Notes: generated by a model from the letters alone, not told the origin. A DNA stretch of 64,000 bases from Maricaulis sp965228215 (GCA_965228215.1 OZ245800.1:1860001-1924000), one strand, 5' to 3'. Shown: positions 1 through 8,757, counted from the stretch's first letter. Translations and numbers: made by a program.

Positions 1-1
1 G

Positions 2-1414
2 GTGATGCCGTTCGGCGAGATGGCCAGCAATGAGACTGACGCCGACCGCTCGGCCCTGCCGGTTGTCGCCGAGACGCCTGTCCTGGCCTGGCCGGAGGTG
101 CAGACGGCGGAATTGTCCAATGGCGTCGACATTGTCTTCGTGCGCCGTGACGCGGTTCCTGTTGTCGAGATGCAGATGGTATTCGACGCCGGTTATGCAG
201 CGGACTCCGTCGGTGGCATGCCGGGCCTGGCGAATTTCACCATGGACATGCTGGATGAAGGTGCGGGCCGCATGGACGCGCTGGAAATCGCCGGTGAGGC
301 CGAACGTCTCGGTGCGACCCTGTCCACGGGTGCCAATCTCGACCAGTCTTCCGTGACCATGTCTGCCCTGCGCAGCAATCTGCGGGACTCGCTGGACCTG
401 ATGGCGACTGTCATCACGGATCCGACCTTTGCCGCGGACGATATTGAACGCCGCCGCCAGAACACGCTGAACGGTATCCAGCAGGAACTGGCCAACCCGA
501 TCAATATCGCGCTGCGCCAGCTGCCGCCGGAAATGTATGGCGACGACCATGCCTACGGTATTCCGTTCACCGGATCGGGCACGCCGGAAGCCGTCAGCGC
601 TTTCTCCCGTGACGATCTGGTTGCGCACCAGCAGGCCTGGCTGCGTCCGGACAATGCCACGCTCTTCATCGTCGGCGATACGACGCTGGAAGAGATCCAG
701 CCCATGCTGGAACGGGCCTTCCGCCGCTGGCAGGCTCCGTCCTCGCCGCTGCCGCAGAAGAACCTCGCCGTTGTGGCGAACGCCGACCGAGCACGCGTGA
801 TCCTCGTGGATCGTCCGAACTCGCCGCAATCGCTCATCCTGGCGGGCCGTATCGGTCCGGCTGGCAGCGATCCGGCGGACCTGGCCTTTACCGCGTCCAA
901 CGACGCGATCGGTGGCCAGTTCTCGGCACGCGTGAACATGAATCTGCGTGAGGACAAGGGCTGGGCCTATGGCGCCTATACCTTCCTCTTCGGTGCTGCG
1001 GGTCAGCGCCCGTGGATGGTCTACGCCCCGGTCCAGACCGACCGTACGGCGGATTCCGTGGCTGAACTGGTGCGTGAAGTGGCCGAGTTCACGAGCTCCA
1101 ACCCGGTCAGCTCGGACGAGCTGTCCCGCTCGGTGAACAATAATGTCCGCTCCCTGCCGGGGCAGTTCGAGACGGCCGGTGCCGTGCGCGGTTCCCTGGT
1201 GTCCAGCCAGCGCTACGGCCGTGACTGGAACTATCCGGCCACGCTGACGCAGCGTTATGGCGAGCTGAGCCTCGACGAAGTCCGTGCGGCTTCCGGCGAA
1301 CTGGCCAGCACGGATGATCTGATCTGGATGATCATCGGTGATGTCAGCCAGATCGAGGAAGGCATCCGCGCCCTTGATCTCGGCGAGATCGAGATCCGGC
1401 GCCTCGGCGAGTAA
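2..1414 (+). CDS. M16 family zinc peptidase-like protein, C-terminal part (5' end outside the window)
   Basis: The frame is open from the first bases of the window, so the gene probably starts upstream. The 470 residues form one M16 (pitrilysin/insulinase) repeat: a VDIVFVRRDAVPVVEMQMVF start, a GMPGLANFTMDMLDEGAG segment where active subunits carry HxxEH, then a second lobe ending with GDVSQIEEGI. The zinc motif HxxEH is absent, so this is the non-catalytic partner repeat of a fused or two-subunit M16 enzyme. It probably acts in the periplasm. A strong terminator follows at 1437-1464. Family assignment is firm; the exact start is unknown. Confidence 0.85.
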   Translation: MMPFGEMASNETDADRSALPVVAETPVLAWPEVQTAELSNGVDIVFVRRDAVPVVEMQMVFDAGYAADSVGGMPGLANFTMDMLDEGAGRMDALEIAGEAERLGATLSTGANLDQSSVTMSALRSNLRDSLDLMATVITDPTFAADDIERRRQNTLNGIQQELANPINIALRQLPPEMYGDDHAYGIPFTGSGTPEAVSAFSRDDLVAHQQAWLRPDNATLFIVGDTTLEEIQPMLERAFRRWQAPSSPLPQKNLAVVANADRARVILVDRPNSPQSLILAGRIGPAGSDPADLAFTASNDAIGGQFSARVNMNLREDKGWAYGAYTFLFGAAGQRPWMVYAPVQTDRTADSVAELVREVAEFTSSNPVSSDELSRSVNNNVRSLPGQFETAGAVRGSLVSSQRYGRDWNYPATLTQRYGELSLDEVRAASGELASTDDLIWMIIGDVSQIEEGIRALDLGEIEIRRLGE

Positions 1415-1436
1415 GCCGGGCCCTCGGGCAAACGAA

Positions 1437-1464
1437 AGGGCGGAGCCTCGGCTCCGCCCTTTTT
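1437..1464. terminator. Bidirectional rho-independent terminator
   Basis: A perfect 10-bp stem (AGGGCGGAGC / GCTCCGCCCT) with a 4-base CTCG loop is followed by TTTT on the plus strand and preceded by AAA. It lies between the convergent M16 peptidase and coq7 genes and can serve both. Confidence 0.85.
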
Positions 1465-1495
1465 CGTGTCTGACGTGCGGTTCAAAAGTGCCGGA

Positions 1496-2059
1496 TCAGA
1501 TGCGTTCAGCGATCTTGATGACGACCTTGCAGCCCGACTTGATAAAGGCGGAGAGCAGGGGGTAGGCGGTCGCATCGCGCGCGCCCTCGTCCACGGCGAG
1601 ATCCCGGTGCGCCACTTCTTCCTCGCGGAACTTGTCGAACAGGTCGGCCAGCTCGTCCTCGCCCATGGCGCGCAATTCCGTCACCTGGTCGGCGTAATGC
1701 TGCTCGATCACGGTCTCGACGGCTTCCGTGCAGGCGTGGGCTGCCTTGTCGCCGAGCAGGGCCGTGCCGATACCCAGCGCCTGGCCGGCAATGTTCCACA
1801 CCGGAGCGAGCGCGGTAGGGCGTGTATTGTGCGTGCGGAGCAGGCCGTCAAACGCATCGAGATGCGCCTGTTCTTCCTCTTCCATCTCGCGCAGCTGGTC
1901 CGCGATCCTGCGCTTGTGCGGCAGGTCGCCGAACACGGCGCGCTGGCCGCGATAGATCGCGACGGCACCATATTCCCCCGCGTGATCAACGCGGATCATC
2001 TGCTCGATCCGCTTCGGATCGCGGCGTTTGCCGGGAAGGGGGATGGCGGTGTCGCTCAT
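1496..2059 (-). CDS. coq7: 3-demethoxyubiquinol 3-hydroxylase, COQ7 family
   Basis: Diiron monooxygenase that hydroxylates demethoxyubiquinol in the penultimate step of ubiquinone synthesis, at the inner face of the membrane. The 187 residues show the COQ7 pattern: RVDHAGEYGAVAIYRGQ (first ligand Glu about 29), EMEEEEQAHLDAF (Glu and His about 60-66) and FREEEVAHRDL near the C-terminus, which form the two ExxH halves of the diiron site. The start at MSDTAIPLPG was preferred to a longer upstream frame because it overlaps the dsbB stop by 4 bases (ATGA), a typical coupled arrangement. Length matches the short bacterial COQ7 form. Confidence 0.93.
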   Translation of the reverse strand: MSDTAIPLPGKRRDPKRIEQMIRVDHAGEYGAVAIYRGQRAVFGDLPHKRRIADQLREMEEEEQAHLDAFDGLLRTHNTRPTALAPVWNIAGQALGIGTALLGDKAAHACTEAVETVIEQHYADQVTELRAMGEDELADLFDKFREEEVAHRDLAVDEGARDATAYPLLSAFIKSGCKVVIKIAERI

Positions 2060-2577
2060 GCGGATTTCAGCGCCTTGTAACCCACAAAGATGGAGATGCC
2101 GGCCATGACGGCGGAGATGACGGCGTTGTAACCGGCCATGGAAATACCCAGCAGGCGCCAGGAAGCCTCGTCGCACATGGCGGGGCGAAGTTCGCCATTC
2201 AATGCCGCAAGAATGTCGTCAGTCGACACATTCATCGGACCGCCGCTCGTGCAACTGGCCGGACCGGCCCAGAGATCCCATTCGATGCCCGCATGCCAGC
2301 CCGAGAAAATGGCGGACCAGACCAGGACGGCAGCGACCGCGAAAATCGTCCACGGCGCAAAGCGCGCGAGGCTGGGCTTGAGGATCAGCAGACCGCCGGA
2401 CGCCAGTCCGAGCGCAATTACACCCATATGGATGTAGCGCTGGTCATAGCACAGCGCGCACGGCTCGTAGCCAAAGCCATACTCGAAGATCCAGGCTCCC
2501 AGCAGGAGCAGGAGGGAGCCGAGTGCCATAAGCAGCGGCCAGCGAGTAAGCGGGAATTGGGACAACACGGGATTCAT
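2056..2577 (-). CDS. dsbB: Disulfide bond formation protein B
   Basis: Inner-membrane quinone-dependent oxidase that re-oxidises DsbA. The 173 residues have four hydrophobic segments (about 12-32, 50-66, 75-91, 145-165). The first periplasmic loop carries the active CxxC (EPCALCYDQR, Cys40 and Cys43), and the second carries the other pair (Cys109 in ASCTSGG, Cys135 in PAMCDEASW). All four catalytic cysteines are present. It is upstream of and overlaps coq7, so quinone synthesis and a quinone-using enzyme are co-transcribed. No separate dsbA is in the window. Confidence 0.93.
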   Translation of the reverse strand: MNPVLSQFPLTRWPLLMALGSLLLLLGAWIFEYGFGYEPCALCYDQRYIHMGVIALGLASGGLLILKPSLARFAPWTIFAVAAVLVWSAIFSGWHAGIEWDLWAGPASCTSGGPMNVSTDDILAALNGELRPAMCDEASWRLLGISMAGYNAVISAVMAGISIFVGYKALKSA

Positions 2578-2633
2578 GATCCTTATGATGCGTTAGATGC
2601 GAATGGCTCGCACCGTGACGAATGCGCGCACCG

Positions 2634-3278
2634 CTATTGCGAACCGGAGCTGAACAGCCCCCGGATGAAGTCCTTCAATACATCGACCGCGGCATCACCG
2701 AAGAATAAAAACAATGTAACCAGCAGCGTGACCCAGGCGAGCCCGAGCGCCAGCCCGGCCAGGACAAGCAGACCGTCGCGGGTCAGCAGGCCGAGGGCCG
2801 CTATTGCGAGTGCGATGCCCGGAGTCGTATTGGTGGCGGGCAGGGGAACGAGAATGCTGGCGCAGAAAATCACGAATATCAGGCCGACCACGCGTTCTGC
2901 CGTGGGTCCGGACAGGAAGATCAGGCGCGGCCGGGCCAGGGCTTCCAGCCAGCCGAACCATTTGCGCCCGCCGGCAGCCATGCGGTCGAGTCCGGTCTTG
3001 TCGATCTGCCGCTGCTTGAACCTGCCCGGCAGCCAGGGCTCCTCGCGGCCCAGCATCATCTGGACGGAGAGCGCCATCATCGGCACGGCCATGATTTGCG
3101 GCACGCCATAGAGAAAGGGGATCGAGATCGGCAGGGCCATCGCGAACAGGATGATCCCGAAGGCGCGTTCGCCCAGCGCATCCACGAATTCACCCAGGCT
3201 CAGCCCCTCGTCCGGTGCGGCGGCGGCGATCTCTTCCAGTGCGCTGATCAGGCCCCGGGAGGCCGCAGTTTCGGACAT
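2634..3278 (-). CDS. exoD: ExoD family membrane protein
   Basis: Polytopic membrane protein of the ExoD family, linked in rhizobia to exopolysaccharide production and alkaline tolerance; the biochemical role is not established. The ExoD hallmarks are a soluble N-terminus (LISALEEIAAAAPDEGLSLG) and hydrophobic stretches such as GIILFAMALPISIPFLYGVP, ILVPLPATNTTPGIALAI and LLVLAGLALGLAWVTLLVTL. The start at MSETAASRG (214 residues) was chosen because the extra 46 upstream residues are not ExoD-like and approach the tRNA-Leu promoter region. It is the last backbone gene before the inserted element. Confidence 0.85.
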   Translation of the reverse strand: MSETAASRGLISALEEIAAAAPDEGLSLGEFVDALGERAFGIILFAMALPISIPFLYGVPQIMAVPMMALSVQMMLGREEPWLPGRFKQRQIDKTGLDRMAAGGRKWFGWLEALARPRLIFLSGPTAERVVGLIFVIFCASILVPLPATNTTPGIALAIAALGLLTRDGLLVLAGLALGLAWVTLLVTLFLFFGDAAVDVLKDFIRGLFSSGSQ

Positions 3279-3460
3279 GACTATTCCCCGTGTCGTCGAC
3301 GGGACGGTATCGCCGCCGGGCGAGGCCGTCGAGACATTGTCTGCGCCAGCGACAGCCGCCGGGTTTTCCGCTGCGATGTAACCCGGCGAGGCCTGATAGA
3401 TGCATTGACTTTTCACGGCTCAACTACGAGCTTGCGCGCCGCACCCGCACATCGCGGAAT

Positions 3461-3499
3461 GCCCCTGTGGCGGAATTGGTAGACGCGACGGATTCAAAA
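3461..3499 (+). pseudogene. Host tRNA-Leu(CAA), 5' half, cut in the anticodon loop
   Basis: Acceptor strand GCCCCTG, a D-arm region (GGCGGAATTGGTAGACGCG), the 5' strand of the anticodon stem (ACGGA) and the loop TTCAAAA are followed by AT-rich element DNA instead of TCCGT. The missing 3' half is at 23060-23112 and pairs perfectly: ACGGA/TCCGT in the anticodon stem and GCCCCTG/CAGGGGC in the acceptor stem. The sequence after 3499 contains no variable loop, T-arm or acceptor 3' strand, so this junction does not restore a tRNA. Confidence 0.9.
3492..3499. repeat. attL core (ATTCAAAA)
   Basis: Eight bases are identical to attR (23059-23066). They coincide with the anticodon loop TTCAAAA plus one base. 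A 7-base crossover region flanked by the inverted anticodon-stem arms is what tyrosine integrases targeting the anticodon loop normally use. A sequence complementary to the tRNA stem (AATCCGT, 3521-3527, against ACGGATT, 3488-3494) lies just inside the element. Confidence 0.85.
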
Positions 3500-3599
3500 G
3501 ATTTTGTATCCAAAAATAGCAATCCGTAAAAATTAATAAAATCAACGAACTGCGTAATAATTCCTTAGATTCAGATATCCAAATTCCCTTACGCATGTG

Positions 3600-3613
3600 T
3601 TACACATAAACTT
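3600..3613 (+). repeat. Probable integrase arm-type site, left end
   Basis: The 14-mer TTACACATAAACTT recurs exactly at 22970-22983 near the right end. Here it overlaps a perfect 13-base palindrome, ATGTGT-T-ACACAT, at 3595-3607. Its position about 100 bases inside attL and upstream of the integrase start fits an arm-binding site of the integrase or a site for an excision factor. Confidence 0.6.
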
Positions 3614-3646
3614 GCTCAAACGCACAACTTCTGGTACAGTTGTCGT

Positions 3647-4825
3647 ATGACAAATAAACACACGTTGTTTGGCGGAAAGCTCCATCTCTACAAGCGCGAG
3701 AACAGCAAATTTTGGCAATGTTCCGCGTACTTAAAGGGGCAGAACCGACGCAAGAGCACAGGCGAAGAGAGCTTGTCTCTCGCGAAGGAAATTGCCGAAG
3801 ATTGGTATCTCGGTCTGAGAGGCCGTGCGCGAGATGGTCTTCTTAAAAACGAAAAATCATTCAAGCATGCCGCTGAGCAGTTCAAACGTGAGTACGTCGT
3901 GATCACGGAAGGTCAGCGATCTGAGACCTACGTCGACGGGATGATGCGGAGATTGGACAACTACATCATTCCTTTCTTCGGCGATCGCGGGCTGTCCGAG
4001 GTGACCGCTGGCCTCATCCAAGAGTATCGGATTCACCGCCAATCATTCTCGGTTAAACGTCACAATCAGAAGAAGGATCATTCTGGCAAACGACCACACC
4101 ACAATACGATTCACCAAGAAATTGTGGCGTTGCGACAGGTCTTGAAGACCGCTGTTCGTCACGGATGGCTCGATCGTTTGCCAGACCTATCCCAGCCCTA
4201 CGCGACTAATAAGAAGATCACGCGGCGTGCCTGGTTTTCTCCAGATGAATACAAGAAACTTTATGAAGCAACACGGCGGCGAACTCGCTCAGCGTCTCGA
4301 AAGAACCATCGTTGGTCTGCGGAACAGCTTCATGATTACGTGCTCATCATGGCGAACACAGGGCTTCGGCCTGATGAGATAAAGAGGCTTGAGTTTCGAG
4401 ACGTCGAGATCGTTGAGGATCAGGATACCGAAGAAGTCATCCTTCTCATCTCAGTGCGAGGGAAGCGAGGTGTTGGCTATTGCAAGAGTATGCCCAGCGC
4501 CGTCAGGCCGTTTGAGCGAGTTCAAAAGCGAAACAACGGCGGTCCGACCGACCTCCTATTTCCGAAAAGTCACAACGAGCTACTCAACTCGATTTTGGAT
4601 GAAGAGGACTTGAAGTTCGATCGCGAGGGCCAGCGTCGAACTGCCTACTCTTTGCGGCACACCTACATCTCGATGCGTCTTTCCGAGGGAGCGGATATTT
4701 ACCAAGTGGCTAAGAATTGCCGGACAAGTGTTGAGATGATTGAGAAGTACTATGCGTCGCATATAGCCAATAGTATTAATGCTGCCGCGGTAAACGTTAG
4801 AAAGGTCAAGAAAAAGACTAAATAA
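3647..4825 (+). CDS. Tyrosine-type site-specific integrase of the element
   Basis: Catalyses integration and excision at the tRNA-Leu anticodon loop. The 392 residues comprise an N-terminal arm-binding region (1-70), a core-binding SAM-like domain (about 72-175) and the catalytic domain (about 195-375). Catalytic residues are Arg241 (NTGLRPDEI), His-Arg box Arg337-His338 (SLRHTY) and nucleophile Tyr368 or Tyr369 (SVEMIEKYY). The usual G-H box reads KNCRTS, a known variant in this integrase group. The gene lies next to attL and reads into the element. The next gene is the element's tRNA-Leu. Confidence 0.93.
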   Translation: MTNKHTLFGGKLHLYKRENSKFWQCSAYLKGQNRRKSTGEESLSLAKEIAEDWYLGLRGRARDGLLKNEKSFKHAAEQFKREYVVITEGQRSETYVDGMMRRLDNYIIPFFGDRGLSEVTAGLIQEYRIHRQSFSVKRHNQKKDHSGKRPHHNTIHQEIVALRQVLKTAVRHGWLDRLPDLSQPYATNKKITRRAWFSPDEYKKLYEATRRRTRSASRKNHRWSAEQLHDYVLIMANTGLRPDEIKRLEFRDVEIVEDQDTEEVILLISVRGKRGVGYCKSMPSAVRPFERVQKRNNGGPTDLLFPKSHNELLNSILDEEDLKFDREGQRRTAYSLRHTYISMRLSEGADIYQVAKNCRTSVEMIEKYYASHIANSINAAAVNVRKVKKKTK

Positions 4826-4908
4826 AGAAAACTAAATATTGCAATTTAATCTCACTAACATATATTGTTGCCTTCATTTGGAACTAGTGTAAACACGTTC
4901 CCACTCGT

Positions 4909-4994
4909 GCGGGTGTGGCGGAACTGGTAGACGCGCCAGACTCAAAATCTGGTGTCCCTAGGACGTGTCGGTTCGAGTCCGACCACCCGCACCA
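4909..4994 (+). tRNA. tRNA-Leu(CAA), intact copy carried by the element
   Basis: The 86 bases fold as a class II tRNA: acceptor GCGGGTG/CACCCGC, D-arm with GGCGGAACTGGTAGACGCG, anticodon stem CCAGA/TCTGG around loop CTCAAAA (anticodon CAA at 4943-4945), a long variable arm, T-arm GTCGG TTCGAGT CCGAC, and an encoded CCA end. It has the same anticodon as the host gene split by this element, but differs in the acceptor, anticodon stem and variable arm. It is therefore not a duplicate of the target; it looks like a replacement brought in by the element. Confidence 0.95.
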
Positions 4995-5306
4995 TCATCA
5001 TTCCACTTAGAAAATTTCGGCGGAAAGAGAACCCTTTCCGCTATCAGGGCTGCGCCGATGGCGCGATGAAAGCTCTGCCAAAACACAAAGACATACGTCG
5101 CGATCAGCTTTGAGGCATGCTCAAAGTCCGACGTCTTCAACTCCGCGCTCGTGGGATGCTGCTCCCTTTGCGCGAATACCGACCGCTGTAGCGGGCACGA
5201 TGGTCCTGAGTCGCTGTAATGTCAGACGCGCTACGCACTTGTCAGTTTTCCGTTTAGTTCGCTGCTCATAAGAATCGTAAGAGCAACGCTACTTGATGGG
5301 GGTGCA
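4995..5306. other. Gene-free stretch after tRNA-Leu
   Basis: No convincing coding region is seen. A perfect 8-bp hairpin GCGGAAAG / CTTTCCGC with a 6-base loop at 5020-5041 lies 26 bases after the tRNA and could be a transcript end, although no T-run follows. A minus-strand open frame across the tRNA is spurious. Confidence 0.5.
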
Positions 5307-5591
5307 ATGCGGATGAATGTGTGGCCGAGAACCGGTCAACCGAAGCGAATATATCTGAATTCAGGCTTTCGAGGCAGTGTCGAAACGTGGATAGAGCCCA
5401 CCGGTGAGCCGGCTGGTTGGCGTCTCCAGATCAAGCTCAAGGACGCGGAATCTACCAATCGGCGTCGCGCCCTCACCGCCGAGATTGAGGAGCATGTCCG
5501 AAAGAAACTCGAAGTGTTTTTGCGCAAACACCGCTCGCCGGCCCGTGTGGAAACGGCATCCTGGACAGATTGGGTCGAAGTTGCTCAGTGA
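5307..5591 (+). CDS. Hypothetical protein, 94 aa
   Basis: Not recognised. The start codon follows a purine-rich GATGGGGGTG, a plausible ribosome site. The protein is basic and soluble, with a beta-like first half (RIYLNSGFRGSVETWIEP) and a charged helical second half (LTAEIEEHVRKKLEVFLRKH). It is upstream of the coupling-protein pair and in the same direction, so it may be the first gene of the transfer module, but there is a 104-base gap before the next start. Coding status is likely, function unknown. Confidence 0.6.
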   Translation: MRMNVWPRTGQPKRIYLNSGFRGSVETWIEPTGEPAGWRLQIKLKDAESTNRRRALTAEIEEHVRKKLEVFLRKHRSPARVETASWTDWVEVAQ

Positions 5592-5695
5592 ACACGCCTT
5601 GGGCGATCATGACATGATAACAATTTAAACTAGATCAATTGAGACGATCTCGCTTAGATGGGCGTATACACCATCAGCTCGTGTCGAGGCGTCTC

Positions 5696-6631
5696 ATGGA
5701 ACTTGTACTGCTTGTCGTGTTTATCGCCGCCGTCGCGGCGCTTTTTTATCACCCGAAGACAAAGAACCATTCAGTAATTCAGAGGCTCAAACGGGTTTGG
5801 AAAAAGCTCGGCGACCTTTTGCGTCGCGAGCCCGAGGTGGTCGCGCAAAAGCCGGCGACGCCTGTTCAGGTGACTAGCGCCGAACCTGGCAATGTTCCTC
5901 GACTGAAAGCAGAGCTTGGCAAGGAACCCGCAACAAAGGGCGTACACATCTTCCCGCATCCACGAGAGCCGGTAACTCGCTTCGAGGAGTTCAACGCGAG
6001 GCTCTTCCTCTACGAAGGCGCGGAGACGCCCAGGTGGGACAAGAGCCTCGATAATGATTTTACCACGCGAGTTTCTGGTGAATTGTCGTGGCTAGATAGC
6101 GAGATCAAGAAGCGGTTGAGACCGAAATACACGGTTCTATATGACCCGTTCGGTCTGTGGGCGACGGTCTCCAAACAACTGGAGATGGACCCCCACTTTG
6201 ATGACCCGATTGCGAGTGCATACCTCTCGCTGTCTCGTGACAAACGCCCGGTCGTAATTTCAAAGACCGGTGATGCTCCACGGTCCGACGCCACAACCAA
6301 AAAACAGCCGGAGCCTACGAAATTCAAACTCTATCGATACGGCTTCACCGACTACCGGTTTGATCGCAAATTTCTCGAAGACTATCCCACCGATTTGCTG
6401 ACGGGATTGCTGCAAGCACTTTCAGGTCCTGAAGATGAATGGGAGGCGTTCTCGCCCGCTCGCCTTCGAAGTGCTGTATTGGAAGAAAATCGCGAAGAGG
6501 AAGCTCATCGCCAGGCCATGGCATCGCATCAACATGCCAATCGCTTCGCCGCGCTCTGGGATCTTCGCGATGAAAACGCCACTGAAGATGACGCGTCGGA
6601 GTTGCTTGAGGAACAGGAGGCGGCTCAATGA
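5696..6631 (+). CDS. Membrane-anchored protein preceding the coupling ATPase
   Basis: Unrecognised protein of 311 residues. It has one N-terminal membrane helix (about 2-18, ELVLLVVFIAAVAALFY), then a very basic stretch (QRLKRVWKKLGDLLRR), a linker and a soluble domain. The ATG at MELVLLV was chosen over the TTG 57 bases upstream because it starts directly at the membrane helix. Its stop overlaps the start of the TraG/VirD4-like gene (ATGA at 6628-6631), so the two products probably work together. As the ATPase itself has no membrane helix, this protein may be its membrane anchor (inference). Confidence 0.75.
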   Translation: MELVLLVVFIAAVAALFYHPKTKNHSVIQRLKRVWKKLGDLLRREPEVVAQKPATPVQVTSAEPGNVPRLKAELGKEPATKGVHIFPHPREPVTRFEEFNARLFLYEGAETPRWDKSLDNDFTTRVSGELSWLDSEIKKRLRPKYTVLYDPFGLWATVSKQLEMDPHFDDPIASAYLSLSRDKRPVVISKTGDAPRSDATTKKQPEPTKFKLYRYGFTDYRFDRKFLEDYPTDLLTGLLQALSGPEDEWEAFSPARLRSAVLEENREEEAHRQAMASHQHANRFAALWDLRDENATEDDASELLEEQEAAQ

Positions 6632-8382
6632 CCGCATCTCTGTTCCAGGCAAAGACAAATGTAGACCAATATGCGGACCTCTGGCGGGATTATTGGCAAT
6701 CCCGTTGGCATCGCCGACCCGAGTGGAATGAGATCCAGCGGTTTAACTCGCTGCTTGCGGCCAGTGAGGGTCGAACGGGCCAATCGCCGCTTGTCTACGA
6801 CTACCCTCAAGGGAAGCGCCCGTTCCTCGGTGTGTTGTCGATGGGAGCAGATGGTGCGCCGTCTCCCGATTCCGGTGTTTTGGAGTTTCCCGATGCAGGT
6901 CATTTGCTGACGATCGCGCCGACGCGAACGGGTAAAGGCGTCAGTCAGATCATCCCGAACTTGCTGTTCTATGCAGGCAGCGCCTTTGTGATCGATGTCA
7001 AAGGCGAGAACTACGACATTACCGGTGAACACCGAGCGCAGATGTTTCCCGGAGCGAAGGTGGTCAAGTTCTCTCCTTTCGAAGAGCAAACCGATCGCTA
7101 CAACCCGTTGGACTTTGTCAGGACAGCCGACAATGGCGGCCCTACGCCGGATACGTTTGAGGATTGCCGACTTCTCGCGGAAATGCTCCTGCCTAAAACA
7201 GGGAAGTCCAAAGACGAATACTGGGATCTTGAGGCCCGCAACATACTCACATCCGTTTTGATGTATGTGGTCTGCCGCAACGGTTACGCATCAGATGCGC
7301 GCACCATGCGCTCTGTCGTCGATGTGCTTTTCATCGGAGATGATGAAGAGGACATGACCGGTATCGAGCGCGAGTTTGTGACAATGCAGGTGTACGCGGA
7401 GAGCATCAACTATCGTCCCCTACACTCGCTTGCGACGGCGTTTCTAGGACACCACGAGAAGGTCGCCAGTAGCATTTTGTCGACCTGTCGCGCGGGCATG
7501 CAGATTTGGCTTTCAGATCGCTTGTTGAACGCTACAGAGAGCAGCGACTTTCGCTTCTCCGACCTCAAAAAATCCATGTGCCGGCCGATAGGAGCGGACC
7601 CGGCGCCAACGACGATCTACGTCATCATTCCGCCTGAGTATCTCAACGAATATCGGAGCGTATTGCGAATGATGACTGGGCTCGCTGCCGTTGAGCTGAC
7701 GCGGGTCGGAGATTGGGTTGATGAGCCAGGTTGGCGACGTAAACCGCCGTGCTCAGTGTTGTTCCTGCTAGACGAGTTTCCAGCGCTCGGCGAAATGGCT
7801 CCGATCGCGAACGGTCTCGCGTATCTGGCCGGATACGGTGTGCAGCTGTGGCCTTTTGCCCAGAATATTGGGCAGCTCAAATCGATCTACGGTGAAGCCT
7901 GGCAGAATTTCCCTGCCAATGCGGGGGCGACGTCATTCTTTGGCGTCAACGACCCGGACACTGCTGCTTACGTGGAGCGACTGCTGGGGGAAACCGACGA
8001 GACCCTCCAGCACTATTACGCCAGAGGGTATCGGAGCGACGGATCCATCACCCAAACCTCTGGGAGCACAAGTAGTTCAGGGCGGAGCATGGGGAGCTCG
8101 CGCAACAATCATTACGCCCACTCAAGCACCAGCCACTCAGATACCAATTCAAGTGGCAGCAGTACTTCGAGCTCACGGGTGACAAATCTGGAGACGGAAG
8201 CGGACAGGATCAATCACCGCTATACAAAGTGGAAGATCGCGACGGCGTCGGATGTTCGAGCGCTTCCTGAAGAACTCCAGTTTGTGTTCATCCGAAATCG
8301 GCGGCCGATCTTGGCCACGAAGCTACCGCACTACCAGTTTGAGCTTTTGGAAGGTCTCTACAGCACTTGGAAGCGCGGATGA
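6628..8382 (+). CDS. Type IV secretion coupling protein, VirD4/TraG family, without membrane helices
   Basis: ATPase that brings relaxase-DNA to a type IV secretion channel. The 584 residues show Walker A PTRTGKGV (98-105), followed by VIDVKGENYDIT, and Walker B VLFLLDEF (377-384) followed by PALGEMAPI, all typical of TraG/VirD4. Unlike VirD4, no N-terminal transmembrane segments precede Walker A. The C-terminal part has a serine-rich linker of low complexity (about 475-520) before a last conserved block (RYTKWKIATASDVRALPEE). Coupled by overlap to the upstream membrane protein. No VirB-type channel genes are present in the element. Confidence 0.93.
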   Translation: MTASLFQAKTNVDQYADLWRDYWQSRWHRRPEWNEIQRFNSLLAASEGRTGQSPLVYDYPQGKRPFLGVLSMGADGAPSPDSGVLEFPDAGHLLTIAPTRTGKGVSQIIPNLLFYAGSAFVIDVKGENYDITGEHRAQMFPGAKVVKFSPFEEQTDRYNPLDFVRTADNGGPTPDTFEDCRLLAEMLLPKTGKSKDEYWDLEARNILTSVLMYVVCRNGYASDARTMRSVVDVLFIGDDEEDMTGIEREFVTMQVYAESINYRPLHSLATAFLGHHEKVASSILSTCRAGMQIWLSDRLLNATESSDFRFSDLKKSMCRPIGADPAPTTIYVIIPPEYLNEYRSVLRMMTGLAAVELTRVGDWVDEPGWRRKPPCSVLFLLDEFPALGEMAPIANGLAYLAGYGVQLWPFAQNIGQLKSIYGEAWQNFPANAGATSFFGVNDPDTAAYVERLLGETDETLQHYYARGYRSDGSITQTSGSTSSSGRSMGSSRNNHYAHSSTSHSDTNSSGSSTSSSRVTNLETEADRINHRYTKWKIATASDVRALPEELQFVFIRNRRPILATKLPHYQFELLEGLYSTWKRG

Positions 8383-8385
8383 CGC

Positions 8386-8757
8386 CTAGCGCTCGCGATC
8401 GAAGCTCTTCCCACGCCGTCGAAAGCCGCGCGAAGGCGTTTGGGTCTCGCGCTGTAGAGTGTCATCGAGAGCCTTTTGTTCGCGTTCCTTCTGGATAGCT
8501 TTTTGGCGTTTACGTGCTTCGATCCGGTCATAGGTTTGTAGGTCCAGCTCGGCGCTCTTCGTTTTCTGCTGCGCCTCACGGTACTGACGGGTCAGTCGGT
8601 CTTCGGTTTGCCTGGCGGCAAGCGTTTTACCTTGGGCAGGATTTTGTCGGTTTGCCTCAATCGCCGCGTTGAGGTGATTGCGAGCCGTCTTCTCGCGTGA
8701 TTGGGCGCCCCGGACGAGTGCCTCTAGATCTTTACGCGTGGTTTGTGTGTCAGCCAA
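8386..8757 (-). CDS. Hypothetical coiled-coil protein, 123 aa
   Basis: Highly charged, almost entirely helical protein (LEALVRGAQSREKTARNHLN and RLTRQYREAQQKTKSAELDL), most likely a coiled coil, ending in a basic tail. It begins with TTG; a GGGAG lies about 9 bases upstream, and no better ATG keeps the N-terminal helix. It is the third gene of a minus-strand set (58 aa, 104 aa, 123 aa) converging on the coupling-protein gene. Function unknown; a role in DNA transfer or processing would only be a guess. Confidence 0.6.
   Translation of the reverse strand: MADTQTTRKDLEALVRGAQSREKTARNHLNAAIEANRQNPAQGKTLAARQTEDRLTRQYREAQQKTKSAELDLQTYDRIEARKRQKAIQKEREQKALDDTLQRETQTPSRGFRRRGKSFDRER

Noticed and set aside
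3488..3527. Possible intron-like restoration of the left tRNA half (ACGGATT pairing with AATCCGT at 3521-3527)
   Set aside because: After this pairing there is no variable arm, T-arm or acceptor strand, so no functional tRNA can result; at most it mimics the core-type arm.
4958..5140. Minus-strand open frame of 60 codons overlapping the element tRNA-Leu
   Set aside because: Its C-terminal part reads through the tRNA gene in antisense, a classic spurious translation, and it has no ribosome site or recognisable motif.
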